NCBI GenBank assembly: GCA_003290465.1
Contig: CP030759.1
Span: forward strand, 2,864,572-2,928,571
Length of the DNA: 64,000 nucleotides
Direction of reading: 5' to 3'
Origin: Candidatus Sumerlaea chitinivorans
GTDB lineage: Bacteria > Sumerlaeota > Sumerlaeia > Sumerlaeales > Sumerlaeaceae
The position numbers were made by a program, and so were the translations under genes. Under the pieces are notes generated by a model. It saw only the letters and a program-made list of their open reading frames with translations. It did no database searches and had not been told where the DNA came from. Below, one piece after another: positions 17,980-27,061 of this stretch (position 1 is the first letter of the stretch; every line of letters starts with the position of its first letter).

Positions 17980-19104
17980 TTACTTCCCAAGAATCCTTTG
18001 ATAAGCAATTAAAGTTTCTCTTGCAGCTTTCTTCCACGAAAATGCTTTTGCGCGCGCAAGTCCTTTTTCGCGTAAAAGCGCACGGAGCGAGGGGTCTCCC
18101 AACACGCGAGCGATCGCTTGCGCGAGGGCGTCCACGTCGGTTGGGTCCACCTGCAGTGCCGCATCCGCCACCACTTCCGGGATCGAGCTGGTGTTTGAGG
18201 TGACCACCGGCGCACCGCACGCCATGGCTTCCAATGGCGGAAGGCCAAAACCTTCATACAACGACGGAAATACGAAAACGTCGCAGAAGTTCAGAAGCTC
18301 GACGACTCCGTCATCGGACACATGTCCCAGAAAACGGATCCGAGAAGAGGCACGAGCGCGCTTGGCCGCCTCAAAAATCCCTTCATAAAGCCATCCCCGA
18401 TCACCCGCGATGTAAAGCTCGTGCTCGGGAAACTCGTGTGCGATCCTGTCGAACGCTTCGATGAGCCGGGCCACGTTTTTCCCCGGTTCCAGCGTCCCCA
18501 CAAATAAGACATACGGTGCGTTGAGTCCACGTTTGGGCAAGTTGGACGCTTCTCGCGGAGTACCCAACGGGCGAAATCGTGCGTGAACGCCGTTGTGCAC
18601 GACCACCACCCGGTCGGCCGCCTCCGGAAAAAAGCGGATAATCTCGCGCTTGGAATGCTCGCTAACTGTCAGGATCAAGTCCGCCAGCTCAACCGTCCGG
18701 CGCGTCATGGCGTACCAATACTGACGTCGCAACCACGGGCAGCGCTCCGGATGAACGTGGTAGGATAAGTCGTGGATCGTGACCACGTAGGGGCAGACCT
18801 TGCGTGGCGGCAGAAAGTTCGAAAACCCATGGAAAAGATCGTATCGCTGCCGACGCAGCTCCGACGGGAGAAATGTGTACTCGTAGAGCAGGCGAGCGGT
18901 CCTTGCCTGCTCAGCCAGCCCCCAAACCTTTACGCGGTAGTTGGGGGCGTCAAACTGGTAATTGCGTACGTTCTGGGGTGAGCAGTAAAGTGTGAACGTG
19001 TCCGAAGCGTTCTCCTGAAGGATGGCTTCTACCAGCCCATGGATATACTGCCCCACGCCGCTCTTTGCGGCCCGCACTTGCATGGCATTCCACGCGACGT
19101 TCAT
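17980..19104 (-). CDS. Glycosyltransferase family 4 (GT-B)
   Basis: 374 aa. The N-terminal part has SGVGQYIHGLVEAI for acceptor contacts. The C-terminal part has the nucleotide-sugar domain: FVGTLEPGKNVARLIEAF, IRFLGHVSDD, and the E-x7-E motif YEGFGLPPLEAMACG. It is a retaining, probably cytosolic enzyme for building surface polysaccharide or glycolipid. It reads leftwards into the hyuA-type gene 3 bp later. Upstream is a terminator that separates it from the GT2 gene. No good Shine-Dalgarno was seen before the ATG. Confidence 0.9.
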   Translation of the reverse strand: MNVAWNAMQVRAAKSGVGQYIHGLVEAILQENASDTFTLYCSPQNVRNYQFDAPNYRVKVWGLAEQARTARLLYEYTFLPSELRRQRYDLFHGFSNFLPPRKVCPYVVTIHDLSYHVHPERCPWLRRQYWYAMTRRTVELADLILTVSEHSKREIIRFFPEAADRVVVVHNGVHARFRPLGTPREASNLPKRGLNAPYVLFVGTLEPGKNVARLIEAFDRIAHEFPEHELYIAGDRGWLYEGIFEAAKRARASSRIRFLGHVSDDGVVELLNFCDVFVFPSLYEGFGLPPLEAMACGAPVVTSNTSSIPEVVADAALQVDPTDVDALAQAIARVLGDPSLRALLREKGLARAKAFSWKKAARETLIAYQRILGK

Positions 19105-19144
19105 GCCGAGAACTGTGTGGGCGATGCGCTAAGAGGGCAAATAC

Positions 19145-19192
19145 AAAAAAGCGGACGAACTCGAGCGTTACTTTCCTCGGGCTCGCCCGCTT
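19145..19192 (-). terminator. Rho-independent terminator (minus strand)
   Basis: On the minus strand AAGCGGGCGAG pairs with CTCGAGTTCGTCCGCTT (with wobbles) and ends in a run of six T residues. It follows the GT2 gene at 19256-20800. A separate 20-bp perfect palindrome (19216-19235) lies between it and that gene's stop. Confidence 0.8.
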
Positions 19193-19255
19193 GCCAATCT
19201 CGTGATGCCAGCACGCTTCCACGCGCGCGTGGAAGGACGTTCACAGCTTCGTCAG

Positions 19256-20800
19256 TTATTGTTTTTGCTCCGAGGACGCCTGCTTGGGGGGCCACTTGCC
19301 CAGCTTGCGATTGATTTCCTGTCGCCGCTTGAGGGCCTGCAGCCGTGCGTGGTTCTTGTTGCGGATCTTCATCCACGGATCGCGCGTGACGTCCGTGTTG
19401 TCGGAGTGCCGACGATAGCGGTACAGGACTTCATGGACCCGGTCCACGTCGTACTTCTCGCCCACCTTCAGCACCATGTCGTAATCTTCACCGAAGTTGC
19501 CGTAGTTCTCCTCGTCGTAGAGCCCCATTTCTTCCAAGACGACCTTGGGGAAAACACGGAGGGCGCCCGCGCCGTCGCGCCGCAGGATCTGGTTGCGAGT
19601 GTAGCCCTTATGGGTGACGGGCTCGATCCCCGGGATCGGATTGCGGTTTTCGTCCATTAGCGTGTAGTACGAGATCGCCAGTCCGCATTTCGGATGGCTC
19701 TCCAGATGCGCGATCATTTTTTCGAGCGTCGTCGGGACGTACTCGTCGTCCGAATCCAACTGGCAGATGTACTTGCCGCGTGCCGCCCGAATGCCATCGT
19801 TGAGGGCCGAAGCGATGCAATTGCCGGTGCCCCGAATCAGACGCACCCGTGGATCTTTCTTTGCGTATTCTTGAACGATCTCGAGCGTGCCGTCCGTCGA
19901 GCCATTGTCTACCACAATCACCTCGAAGTCTTTGAACGTTTGCTCGAGGCAGCGTTCGATCGCGTTGCCAATGTACTTCGCGCGATTTAGCACGGGGATG
20001 ACCACACTTGCCATCACCGGATAGGGCTCTTTCGGATATGGCACATACTCGGTTTCGTGGTCAATGTATGCCCCGCGCCGCTTGAGCATCTCCTCGAAAA
20101 CCGACGTGACCTCTTGCTCGAGATCCGGCGGATAGAAGACGTAGGAGAAGCCCCCGAACTTGCCCTTGCCCGGGGAGTGAAGCGCCCCCGGCGCACTCTC
20201 GGCTTGCTCAGGCACGACCACCGAGTACAGCACCTCGTCCACAAGCTCCAAAGTGTAATTGTCGCCAAGTTTGAGCTCGACGTCATACTCGGCGGCGTGG
20301 ACCAGATCCTCGCGGAAACCACCGATCTCGCGGAGTTTGTCGGCGCGGTAGACTTTGATGTAGCCGAAGTCAAAGCGCTCGTGAATGCACCCCTCGTGCG
20401 GATAGAGTTGAACCTTTTCCTCTTTGCCGTCGGGCTTGACCTCAGCATAGCACGAGTACGCTACGGCCGCTTGTGGGTGTTGATCCAGATAGGAGGCGAA
20501 GCGTTCGAGCGCTTGTGGCTTCAAAAGTACCCCCTCGGGAAGCGGCATAATGTAGGTCGCCCCGCTTTCGCGCATTGCCCAGTTCATCATTTTCGCCAGT
20601 GTGGTGAGACCCGTCGGGCCTACCACAAAGCGATCATCTGCCAGCTCGGCAGCAAGTGTTTTCGCGGCTCCAGCGTCGCTTGCTCCCTCAAGCAGGTAGC
20701 ACTTCCAGTCGCGCTCGGTTTGGGGTTTGAGTGCTTCGAGCGTCCTGCGGGTTAGATCAGTGACCTTTCCCACCGGAAACAGCACAGCAAATTTGCTCAT
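19256..20800 (-). CDS. Two-part glycosyltransferase family 2 protein
   Basis: 514 aa from the ATG at 20800, chosen for GGAGGG 7 nt upstream; the longer frame starts at a GTG inside that site. Residues about 1-240 resemble a GT2-like domain (KFAVLFPVGKVTDLTRRTLE, MPLPEGVLLKPQALERF). Residues about 265-500 form a clear GT-A domain: VIPVLNRAKYIGNAIERCLEQ, VVDNGSTDGT, the DxD motif CQLDSDDEY, and EDYDMVLKVGEKYDV. It is probably cytosolic, adding sugars to surface glycan. It forms its own unit ended by the terminator at 19145-19192. Confidence 0.88.
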   Translation of the reverse strand: MSKFAVLFPVGKVTDLTRRTLEALKPQTERDWKCYLLEGASDAGAAKTLAAELADDRFVVGPTGLTTLAKMMNWAMRESGATYIMPLPEGVLLKPQALERFASYLDQHPQAAVAYSCYAEVKPDGKEEKVQLYPHEGCIHERFDFGYIKVYRADKLREIGGFREDLVHAAEYDVELKLGDNYTLELVDEVLYSVVVPEQAESAPGALHSPGKGKFGGFSYVFYPPDLEQEVTSVFEEMLKRRGAYIDHETEYVPYPKEPYPVMASVVIPVLNRAKYIGNAIERCLEQTFKDFEVIVVDNGSTDGTLEIVQEYAKKDPRVRLIRGTGNCIASALNDGIRAARGKYICQLDSDDEYVPTTLEKMIAHLESHPKCGLAISYYTLMDENRNPIPGIEPVTHKGYTRNQILRRDGAGALRVFPKVVLEEMGLYDEENYGNFGEDYDMVLKVGEKYDVDRVHEVLYRYRRHSDNTDVTRDPWMKIRNKNHARLQALKRRQEINRKLGKWPPKQASSEQKQ

Positions 20801-20938
20801 GTTTTTACCCTCCACACGTTTGCTAATCTCTTAGAAAGAGTTTCGGGGCGGTTGGTTGCCGAATCTCCTCTCGTTGTGCGCAACCCAAAAGTCAACGCAC
20901 GGCGCTTGCAAGCAAGATCGGCATGGCCAAGTCTGGCG

Positions 20939-22564
20939 TCAAAAGCTATCCCATTCAGTGATGCTCGAAACGGGGAGCCGATCCGCCCGAAAGTTCTCAG
21001 CGTAGGTGCCCGCGATGTTGGCATTGTTGGCGAAGTACTCGTGGTAGCCGATCCCAAATTGTCCTCGGGAGTGGGTCGCATCGCTTGTCAGGAGCAGGAG
21101 CTCGCCATCCATGCGAAACGCAATGGAGTTGCCGCTGACCTCAATGCGAAACAGTCGCCAGCCGCTTGAGGCGCGATACTGCGGGGTGGGAAGCAAGTCA
21201 GTCGCGGCTCCGTTCACTGTACGCAAACACCGCACCCTTCCGTCGTGAGAGTCCCACGTCAGCGCATAGTTGTTGCCCTTGATGCCACTCCCGGAAATTC
21301 CCTCGAACATGCCGTTGCCATCATCGCGCGCAAAAATCCCCACGCGCTCAAAGCCGTTCGTAGCGAGTTCCGGGCGGTACTGACAGTAAATGTAGGACTC
21401 CACGAAGTAGTCCTCGTGGTAGCTGTAGCCCGTGCGCGTGGAGTCAATCCCACCGCTGGGATCTCGCACGCGCAAAGCGTAGCCGTCTCCTCCCGGCGCG
21501 ATCGGCGCGAATGCTAAAACCGTGGGAGAGGTGAACCGATCGCTCCAGCAACTCAGCTCCCGTCCTGCGCTTGTGAAACGATCCGAAAACGGGAAAAGCG
21601 CGGGAGGCGGCGGCGCCGGGTAACGGTTTCCTGAGCTGAACGCTCCCTCGTCACTCACCAGCCCAGCCAACGTACTGTGGGCGAGCACCGCCTGCAACGT
21701 CGTCACTTGGCCATCTACTACGACTTCGTTTTTCACAAGCCGGATGCCGTGGCTGTAGTCCGCGTACGTCGCCTCGTGAACCAGCGAAAGCGGTTGGATC
21801 GGCGTGCCGTTTTGATAGTGCCAACCGTAAATGGCCACACGCGGCGGCGGTGGGCGCGTCGGCAGTTGCGGCGTAATCACCACGTCCTTTTTGTGACCCG
21901 ACAAAAGCGCGCCAAGGGCGGCCCCCATGCTTTGGCGCTGACTCTCAACCATCTGGTGGTGGGTGTAAAAAACTGGCACCGTGACCATCTCGGGCGAGGG
22001 AGCAATCGGTTGTGGGGCAAATTTCCACGCGGATTGAGCCCAGATATCGTTCACCATCTTGCGGGTGGGAAGCGAGCAGCCGAGGCGATCGCAGAGCCAC
22101 TGAGCCAAGTGGGGAGTCATGGGCATCCGGAAAAAGTCCGTGTCCGATCCGACAGCAAGGTAGTCTGGCGTCACTCCATACTGGATGGTGTGAGTTTGGC
22201 CGCCGAGCGTCGCGGTCACGGTAATGGTGGCGAATCCCCGCAGAAAATTCGGGACGTTCCCTGAGACGATCTGATCGAAGATGTAGGCCTCGCGGACTTC
22301 GCGGCTCATGCTGCTCGTGATGTCCCGAATCTGGGTGCCAGTGGGAGCGTCCGCACGCCGCGGGGGCAGCGGCAACGTGCTCCATGGCACTTGAGCATGA
22401 CCCAGTGGCGTAAGGGTGAGCCACAGGAGCACTAAGGCGATCCTGGGGTGCATCTTCAGGGAGCGCGCTGGGTGAATTCTCATTCCGCTGCCCGTGTTTG
22501 CCTCGCCGAACGCGCGCTTATTCGGCTGAAACTTTCCGATTGCTTTCAGAACCCCTTCCCACAT
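20939..22564 (-). CDS. Exported protein of unknown function with C-terminal tail
   Basis: 541 aa from the ATG at 22564 (AAGGTG 7 nt upstream). An in-frame ATG at 22453 gives a standard signal peptide MHPRIALVLLWLTLTPLGHA, so the first 37 residues may be untranslated or an unusually long n-region. The N-terminal half has a well-ordered domain with FYTHHQMVE and the string VAIYGWHY ... PIQPLSLVHEATYADYSHGIRLV, rich in His and Tyr, which I cannot assign to a named enzyme. The C-terminal half looks like a concanavalin/LamG-like jelly roll (SGWRLFRIEVSGNSIAFRMDG). It ends ...LPVSSITEWDSF, matching the tail on three other exported proteins here. Confidence 0.7.
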   Translation of the reverse strand: MWEGVLKAIGKFQPNKRAFGEANTGSGMRIHPARSLKMHPRIALVLLWLTLTPLGHAQVPWSTLPLPPRRADAPTGTQIRDITSSMSREVREAYIFDQIVSGNVPNFLRGFATITVTATLGGQTHTIQYGVTPDYLAVGSDTDFFRMPMTPHLAQWLCDRLGCSLPTRKMVNDIWAQSAWKFAPQPIAPSPEMVTVPVFYTHHQMVESQRQSMGAALGALLSGHKKDVVITPQLPTRPPPPRVAIYGWHYQNGTPIQPLSLVHEATYADYSHGIRLVKNEVVVDGQVTTLQAVLAHSTLAGLVSDEGAFSSGNRYPAPPPPALFPFSDRFTSAGRELSCWSDRFTSPTVLAFAPIAPGGDGYALRVRDPSGGIDSTRTGYSYHEDYFVESYIYCQYRPELATNGFERVGIFARDDGNGMFEGISGSGIKGNNYALTWDSHDGRVRCLRTVNGAATDLLPTPQYRASSGWRLFRIEVSGNSIAFRMDGELLLLTSDATHSRGQFGIGYHEYFANNANIAGTYAENFRADRLPVSSITEWDSF

Positions 22565-22874
22565 TCAGCCGCACCTTTCTGAGGCGAGCCCCTGCCTGCT
22601 CAGCCGAGTTCGCCCCGGTTTCTTACGCCACTACGATCCTCCACCGTCCGAGCTTCTAAAGAAGAGGTCAAGAGTGATCGAGCAGGGTAGGGGAGCATCC
22701 TGTGTGCGGCATGACGTGAGGGAAGGCTAATCTGGCCATCTCTCGGGGCACATGCATCATGCGCGTCCGTGTTCCTTTTTTCTGTATTCACTTCTTGCTG
22801 ACTCTTCTTGTCCTTCCCCAAAAAATGAGCGGATACGTCGGAGGCATGGCGCAAGAAAGCGAGCAGGTCGGTTG

Positions 22875-23567
22875 TTATTCCGCAGAGGTCGTGGGCGTGG
22901 TTTTGGGCGATTTCATGACGAGTTTATGGATCCAAATATAGACAGCCAGGAAGACCGCGCAGCCCAAAAGAATCCAGACAAGGTTATGGCGTACCATCTG
23001 TTCCCCTTGGTGGACAAGATCGCTGTAGCTCATGTGGGCTGTGCTCATTCCAAGGACATATCCCACGGCGGTGAGGATCGCGACCCAGATGCCAGCCCCA
23101 AGGCCAGTGCAGAAAGTAAAAATGCCAAGCGGCATCCCTGCAATCCCCGCTGGAATGGAGATCACTTGGCGGATTGCAGGCACCATCCGACACGCAAACG
23201 TGATGCCGGCCCCATACTCACGGAAAAGCTCTTCCGCACGTTGCAAAGTGTGTGGCGAAAGGAAAAAGTACTTGCCGTAGCGGTAAAGGAAAGGGCGGCC
23301 GAGCCAGCGCGCAAGATAGTAGTTGATGTACGCGCCCGCGAGCGAGCCTGCCACCCCCACCAGAACGGCTGCGATGGCATCCGCCACAGGGGAGCCGAAG
23401 GTGAGTTCTCCGCGAGCCGCAAGGAAACCCGCTGGGATCATCACCACTTCACTTGGGAAAGGAATGAACGAGCTCTCGATCGTCATAAAGATGAAAATCA
23501 TGACAAAGCCCCACACGGGGGCGAGGCGTGCTGCGGTCTCAAGATGCTGAATCAGCATTTCAGTCAT
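22875..23567 (-). CDS. DedA-family membrane protein (VTT domain)
   Basis: 230 aa from the ATG at 23567; the open frame reaches 23672 but that stretch is not family-like. DedA hallmarks are present: FMTIESSFIPFPSEVVMIPAG, an LGRPFLYRYGKYFFLS loop, and the RMVPAIRQVISIPAGIAGM block with the two key Arg residues. About five membrane segments. DedA proteins act as lipid (undecaprenyl phosphate or phospholipid) carriers and help keep proton motive force. It stands alone: about 310 bp separate it from the next minus-strand gene, and nothing was recognised in that gap. Confidence 0.9.
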   Translation of the reverse strand: MTEMLIQHLETAARLAPVWGFVMIFIFMTIESSFIPFPSEVVMIPAGFLAARGELTFGSPVADAIAAVLVGVAGSLAGAYINYYLARWLGRPFLYRYGKYFFLSPHTLQRAEELFREYGAGITFACRMVPAIRQVISIPAGIAGMPLGIFTFCTGLGAGIWVAILTAVGYVLGMSTAHMSYSDLVHQGEQMVRHNLVWILLGCAVFLAVYIWIHKLVMKSPKTTPTTSAE

Positions 23568-24107
23568 AGCTTTTGTGGGACATCCTTTCCGCCGAACTTG
23601 GTCGAGCCACGCGCTTGAGAGAACGCCACCCAGCCACAGCTTGTCAACGCAAATTGGGATGGGGCACACCATGTCGCAAAGAGTGAGGGGTCTCGAGCTT
23701 CGTTAGCTGCGTTGCCCGTGGCAGGGACGACTCTTCACGTTTCGATAGGAAGCGATCCAAGTGCACCAGCCCACTACACACGCGGATCTGATCCCCAAGT
23801 TGCCAGTCCTCAAAGTCGCTCATACCAGACTGCCGCCTTCCCGTGTGTGGCATGAACCAAGCCCCGCTTTCCACCTTAGCCGGCGCCGCTCCTACCGAGC
23901 GCAAGTGTTCACAAAGGTGCGATTTTTGCACCAAATGGTACACCGCGTGTTTCCCAGGGCAAGGCTCGGATTTGCCAAGTCATTCACTATCAATTATTCG
24001 CAGTTAGATGTCGCAGCACTCTCGCTCGACAAGCCGGTTGGCATGCGCTTTGTTCCTTCCTTCGTCAGCGAGGCACAGACCCTGTGACTAAAGGAGGTCA
24101 CAACGCG
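23568..24107. other. Intergenic region, no gene recognised
   Basis: 540 bp between the divergent DedA and small exported protein genes. Overlapping open frames on both strands (for example 23644-23943 minus, 23761-24087 plus) have no domain, signal peptide or good ribosome-binding site. A strong AAAGGAGGTCA at its right end belongs to the gene at 24108. Confidence 0.4.
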
Positions 24108-24395
24108 ATGCGAACAACCCGAGCAATGCTTCTTCTCTGCACGATTGCACTGGCAAGTAGCATGTTGGTAGCAGGTCCGCGGCACAGAGCGAATTGGGCT
24201 GGCTCTCAGGCCGCCCAACCTAACGTCGGCTCCGACAAGCCTGCCAAAGGATGGGTTGCGGCTTGTGACGACGCCACCACTGCGGCAAAGCAACGCCGCA
24301 AAGCCCGCAAGCAGCAGCGCTTACAGCAGCAAACTCAGGCTCAGCAGCAGACGCAAAACCAGCAGCAGTCGAGCCAATCCCCATCAAACCCCTAA
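24108..24395 (+). CDS. Small exported Gln-rich protein
   Basis: 95 aa from the ATG at 24108; a near-perfect Shine-Dalgarno AAAGGAGGTCA ends 9 nt upstream, which decides this start over a GTG at 24084. Signal peptide MRTTRAMLLLCTIALASSMLVAG, then a short mature part that ends in a basic and Gln-rich low-complexity tail (KQRRKARKQQRLQQQTQAQQ). No family recognised. It lies 33 bp before the LTxxQ gene and is likely co-transcribed with it, perhaps as a periplasmic partner. Confidence 0.65.
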   Translation: MRTTRAMLLLCTIALASSMLVAGPRHRANWAGSQAAQPNVGSDKPAKGWVAACDDATTAAKQRRKARKQQRLQQQTQAQQQTQNQQQSSQSPSNP

Positions 24396-24428
24396 CTCAC
24401 TATCTTTGAGAAAGAAAGGAGAATTGCC

Positions 24429-25451
24429 ATGAAAACATTACTCACCACAGTAGCCTTCGTGGGGCTCACCAGTCTCGTCCTTGCTCAACCACCCTCAGGA
24501 GGCGGGCCGGGCAGTGGGCCGGAAGGGCCAGCCGGACGCCCAGGCTGGCGACAGGCAGCAGAGGGTCGGCAGGGTGCCGGCCGTTGGCTCGCGAACCGCG
24601 AAATGGCCACTACACGGATCGTTGAGATGATGAAGCGTCGCCTCGAGCTCACAGCCGAGCAGGAGAAGAAGGTCGCTGCGATCCTCGAGCGCTCAAAAGC
24701 CGAACTTGGCGAAAAATTCCGCGGATTGCGCGATCTTGGCGAAAAAGCACGCGACGAACTCCGTGCGGTGCTCACCGACGAACAAAAGAAAAAGCTCGAT
24801 GCCATGCGCGAGAACGTCGGAAAAGCTGTCCAAGACATGGGGCAGACCTACGGCCCCGCCATTCGTGAGCGCATGCAAGCTGGCGGCGAGGAGCTACGCT
24901 TACGTATGGCGCTGAACTCACTGGATCTGTCCGCAGAGCAAAAGGAAAAGCTCCAGAAAGTCCAAGATGATTTCCGCCAGAAGCATCAGGCGATCATGGA
25001 AGAAGTGAAGCCCAAGATCGAATCGCTGCGCACCGAGACCCGCAAAAAGATCGAAGAGATTCTGACCCCTGAGCAGCGAGAGCAGCTCGAGAAACGTCTC
25101 AAGGAGATGCCTGCGGGCGGAAAAGGACGCGGTCCAGAGCAGCCCGGACCCGCTGGTCGGCCGAGGCCGCACGGGCCGGCTGGCCAGCCCCAAGGTCAAG
25201 GGCCTGGAGCCATGGGACCATGGCCGCCTGCCCCAATGATGGCGCAAGCTCCTCAGCAGCCCTTTGCGCCGTGGGCGCCGCAAGGGTTTGCACCGCCGCC
25301 GGCGCCACCATTTGCCGCACAATGGCAGGGACCTGCACCAAATCCTCCGCAGGAGCCAATGATGGCCCCGCCGGCAGCTCCCGCCCCCGAACCGTTTGGT
25401 GGGGTGCCTCCCGCGCCGCAACCTGATCCGCTCCTTGAGCTCTTGGGATAG
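24429..25451 (+). CDS. Spy/CpxP-like periplasmic LTxxQ protein with Pro-rich tail
   Basis: 340 aa with signal peptide MKTLLTTVAFVGLTSLVLAQ and GAAAGGAG 8-9 nt before the ATG. Residues about 60-225 are long amphipathic helices carrying LTxxQ-type motifs (LELTAEQEKKV, LDLSAEQKEKL, ILTPEQREQL), as in Spy and CpxP periplasmic stress chaperones. The last about 110 residues are Pro/Gly/Ala-rich and likely disordered, which is not usual for Spy (about 160 aa). It may sense or buffer misfolded proteins or metals in the periplasm. Ends at a strong terminator. Confidence 0.8.
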   Translation: MKTLLTTVAFVGLTSLVLAQPPSGGGPGSGPEGPAGRPGWRQAAEGRQGAGRWLANREMATTRIVEMMKRRLELTAEQEKKVAAILERSKAELGEKFRGLRDLGEKARDELRAVLTDEQKKKLDAMRENVGKAVQDMGQTYGPAIRERMQAGGEELRLRMALNSLDLSAEQKEKLQKVQDDFRQKHQAIMEEVKPKIESLRTETRKKIEEILTPEQREQLEKRLKEMPAGGKGRGPEQPGPAGRPRPHGPAGQPQGQGPGAMGPWPPAPMMAQAPQQPFAPWAPQGFAPPPAPPFAAQWQGPAPNPPQEPMMAPPAAPAPEPFGGVPPAPQPDPLLELLG

Positions 25452-25527
25452 AACGGTTCTTGTTCTCCGCCGGGGACGCCCCTTCCGCCGGCGGGGAATC
25501 TCTGACCAGACCTCTGCATCGTGGGTG

Positions 25528-25566
25528 GACGCCCGTCAGCCCCTCCCTGACGGGCGTCAACTTTTT
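25528..25566 (+). terminator. Rho-independent terminator
   Basis: GACGCCCGTCA pairs with TGACGGGCGTC over a 9-nt loop, followed by AACTTTTTC. A second GC-rich hairpin without a T run lies about 50 bp upstream. Both follow the LTxxQ gene. Confidence 0.9.
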
Positions 25567-25644
25567 CAGGCGCTTCTCCCTCTAACTCGGTGATGGTCGT
25601 CGCCGCAAAGCGAAAACCGCACTCTATTAAGGAGAAGAAGCCCC

Positions 25645-26817
25645 GTGGCGCGTCAGTCAGTGTCAAAAATAGCAGTTTTTCGCCCCCCCCATCCGCCGAA
25701 AGTCCCGGACTACGTTGGTGGCCAGAGGAAGTCGAGCTGCTGGCAGTGGATCCCCATAACGTTGGTACTGGTTTTGGGGGCGCAAATGGCCATGGCTCTG
25801 CCCGAGGTCAAACCCCTTCTTGGCGAGCCTGCGCCGCCCTTGCAGGGGCTGCTTTGGATCAAAGGCACGCCGGTGGACCTTGCCGCAAACCGCGGGACAA
25901 CCGTCACGGTGGTGGAATTCTGGGCCACATGGTGCGGTCCATGCGTAGAGAGTATCCCACACCTGACGGAGCTCCAAAAGCGCTTCGGCCCGCGCGGGCT
26001 CGCCATCGTAGGAATCTCGGACGAGGGGCCCTCCACCGTCCGTGAGTTTGTAGAGAAGATGGGGCAGAAAATGGACTATTCGGTGGCCGTTGATCCCACG
26101 GGAGACACCAAATCCGCATATATGGATACCTACGGACAACGCGGAATTCCCTGCGCGTTTGTTGTGGACCGTCAAGGCCGCATCGTATGGATTGGTCATC
26201 CCCAAAGTGAGCTGGAAAAAACGCTGGAGGAAATCCTCTCCGGGCGCTACGATCTTGCAGTTGCCAACGAGCAATACGTCCACGAACGGCTATCGATGTA
26301 TTTTAGAAATCAGTTGTCGCGGCGCGACCTGGATTCACAGAGCATGGTTGAACTCGAACGCGAAACAGAAGAATTCCTCGCCCGTATTTGTGAAACGACT
26401 CCTACGAAAAAGCGCGATGGCCGTCTTTGGCTCTTTGCCTACGCGATCAACGAGTCTCGCGTAAAAAATCCGAAAATCCGCGCCCTTGCTGTGCGAGCAA
26501 TGGACCAAAGAGAAAGTCACGACTACCGCAACGTTATGATTACCCACGTTTACGTCAAGGCACTCCAGCGGGCTGGGCAAACCACCCAAGCCTTGGAAGT
26601 TGCGGCAAGGGGGTATCGCGAAAATCCGGGCCACTCCGGTTTTGGGTTGTTGTACGCAGATATGCTCGAGGTAACGGGTCAACTTGCAGCCGCGAACGAC
26701 GTTCGCGCAAAGTTGCCCCCACCGGAAGAAGAAACGGATGCTCCGCCACGTAAGCCAAGCGAAACGGCCACCACTTCTACCCTGAGCTCGGAGCGAGGCA
26801 CCTCAACGCCGCGTTGA
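25645..26817 (+). CDS. TlpA-like thioredoxin, membrane-anchored, copy 1
   Basis: 390 aa, GTG start with GGAG 10 nt upstream. A hydrophobic N-terminal segment (WIPITLVLVLGAQMAMA) anchors or exports it. The thioredoxin domain (about residues 55-195) has the redox motif WCGPC with Cys97 and Cys100, the TlpA/ResA-type VGISDE strand and the cis-Pro region GIPCAFVVD. Relatives reduce disulfides of cytochrome c or oxidase CuA. A helical C-terminal region of about 190 residues follows, ending in Pro/Thr-rich sequence. It is a tandem paralogue of the next gene. Confidence 0.85.
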   Translation: MARQSVSKIAVFRPPHPPKVPDYVGGQRKSSCWQWIPITLVLVLGAQMAMALPEVKPLLGEPAPPLQGLLWIKGTPVDLAANRGTTVTVVEFWATWCGPCVESIPHLTELQKRFGPRGLAIVGISDEGPSTVREFVEKMGQKMDYSVAVDPTGDTKSAYMDTYGQRGIPCAFVVDRQGRIVWIGHPQSELEKTLEEILSGRYDLAVANEQYVHERLSMYFRNQLSRRDLDSQSMVELERETEEFLARICETTPTKKRDGRLWLFAYAINESRVKNPKIRALAVRAMDQRESHDYRNVMITHVYVKALQRAGQTTQALEVAARGYRENPGHSGFGLLYADMLEVTGQLAAANDVRAKLPPPEEETDAPPRKPSETATTSTLSSERGTSTPR

Positions 26818-27061
26818 GTTCACATCCTTATGGAGTAGGCTGAGGGGCCTAAGGTGATTCCTGTTGCTTTCGGAGGTGGTGGGGGACTAATGTCTCGCGG
26901 ACTGGAGCGCTCAAGAGCGCTGGTTCCGAACGCGAGAAGTGCCGGCGCGGGTTTGGGCGAACGGTGGCTGCAAGTTGCGGCTGCATCTCCTGTCCATGAA
27001 CGCTGTCGGCCACCGAGGATCCAATTCGACCCTGAAACACGGAAAGCGAATACCCGAATTC

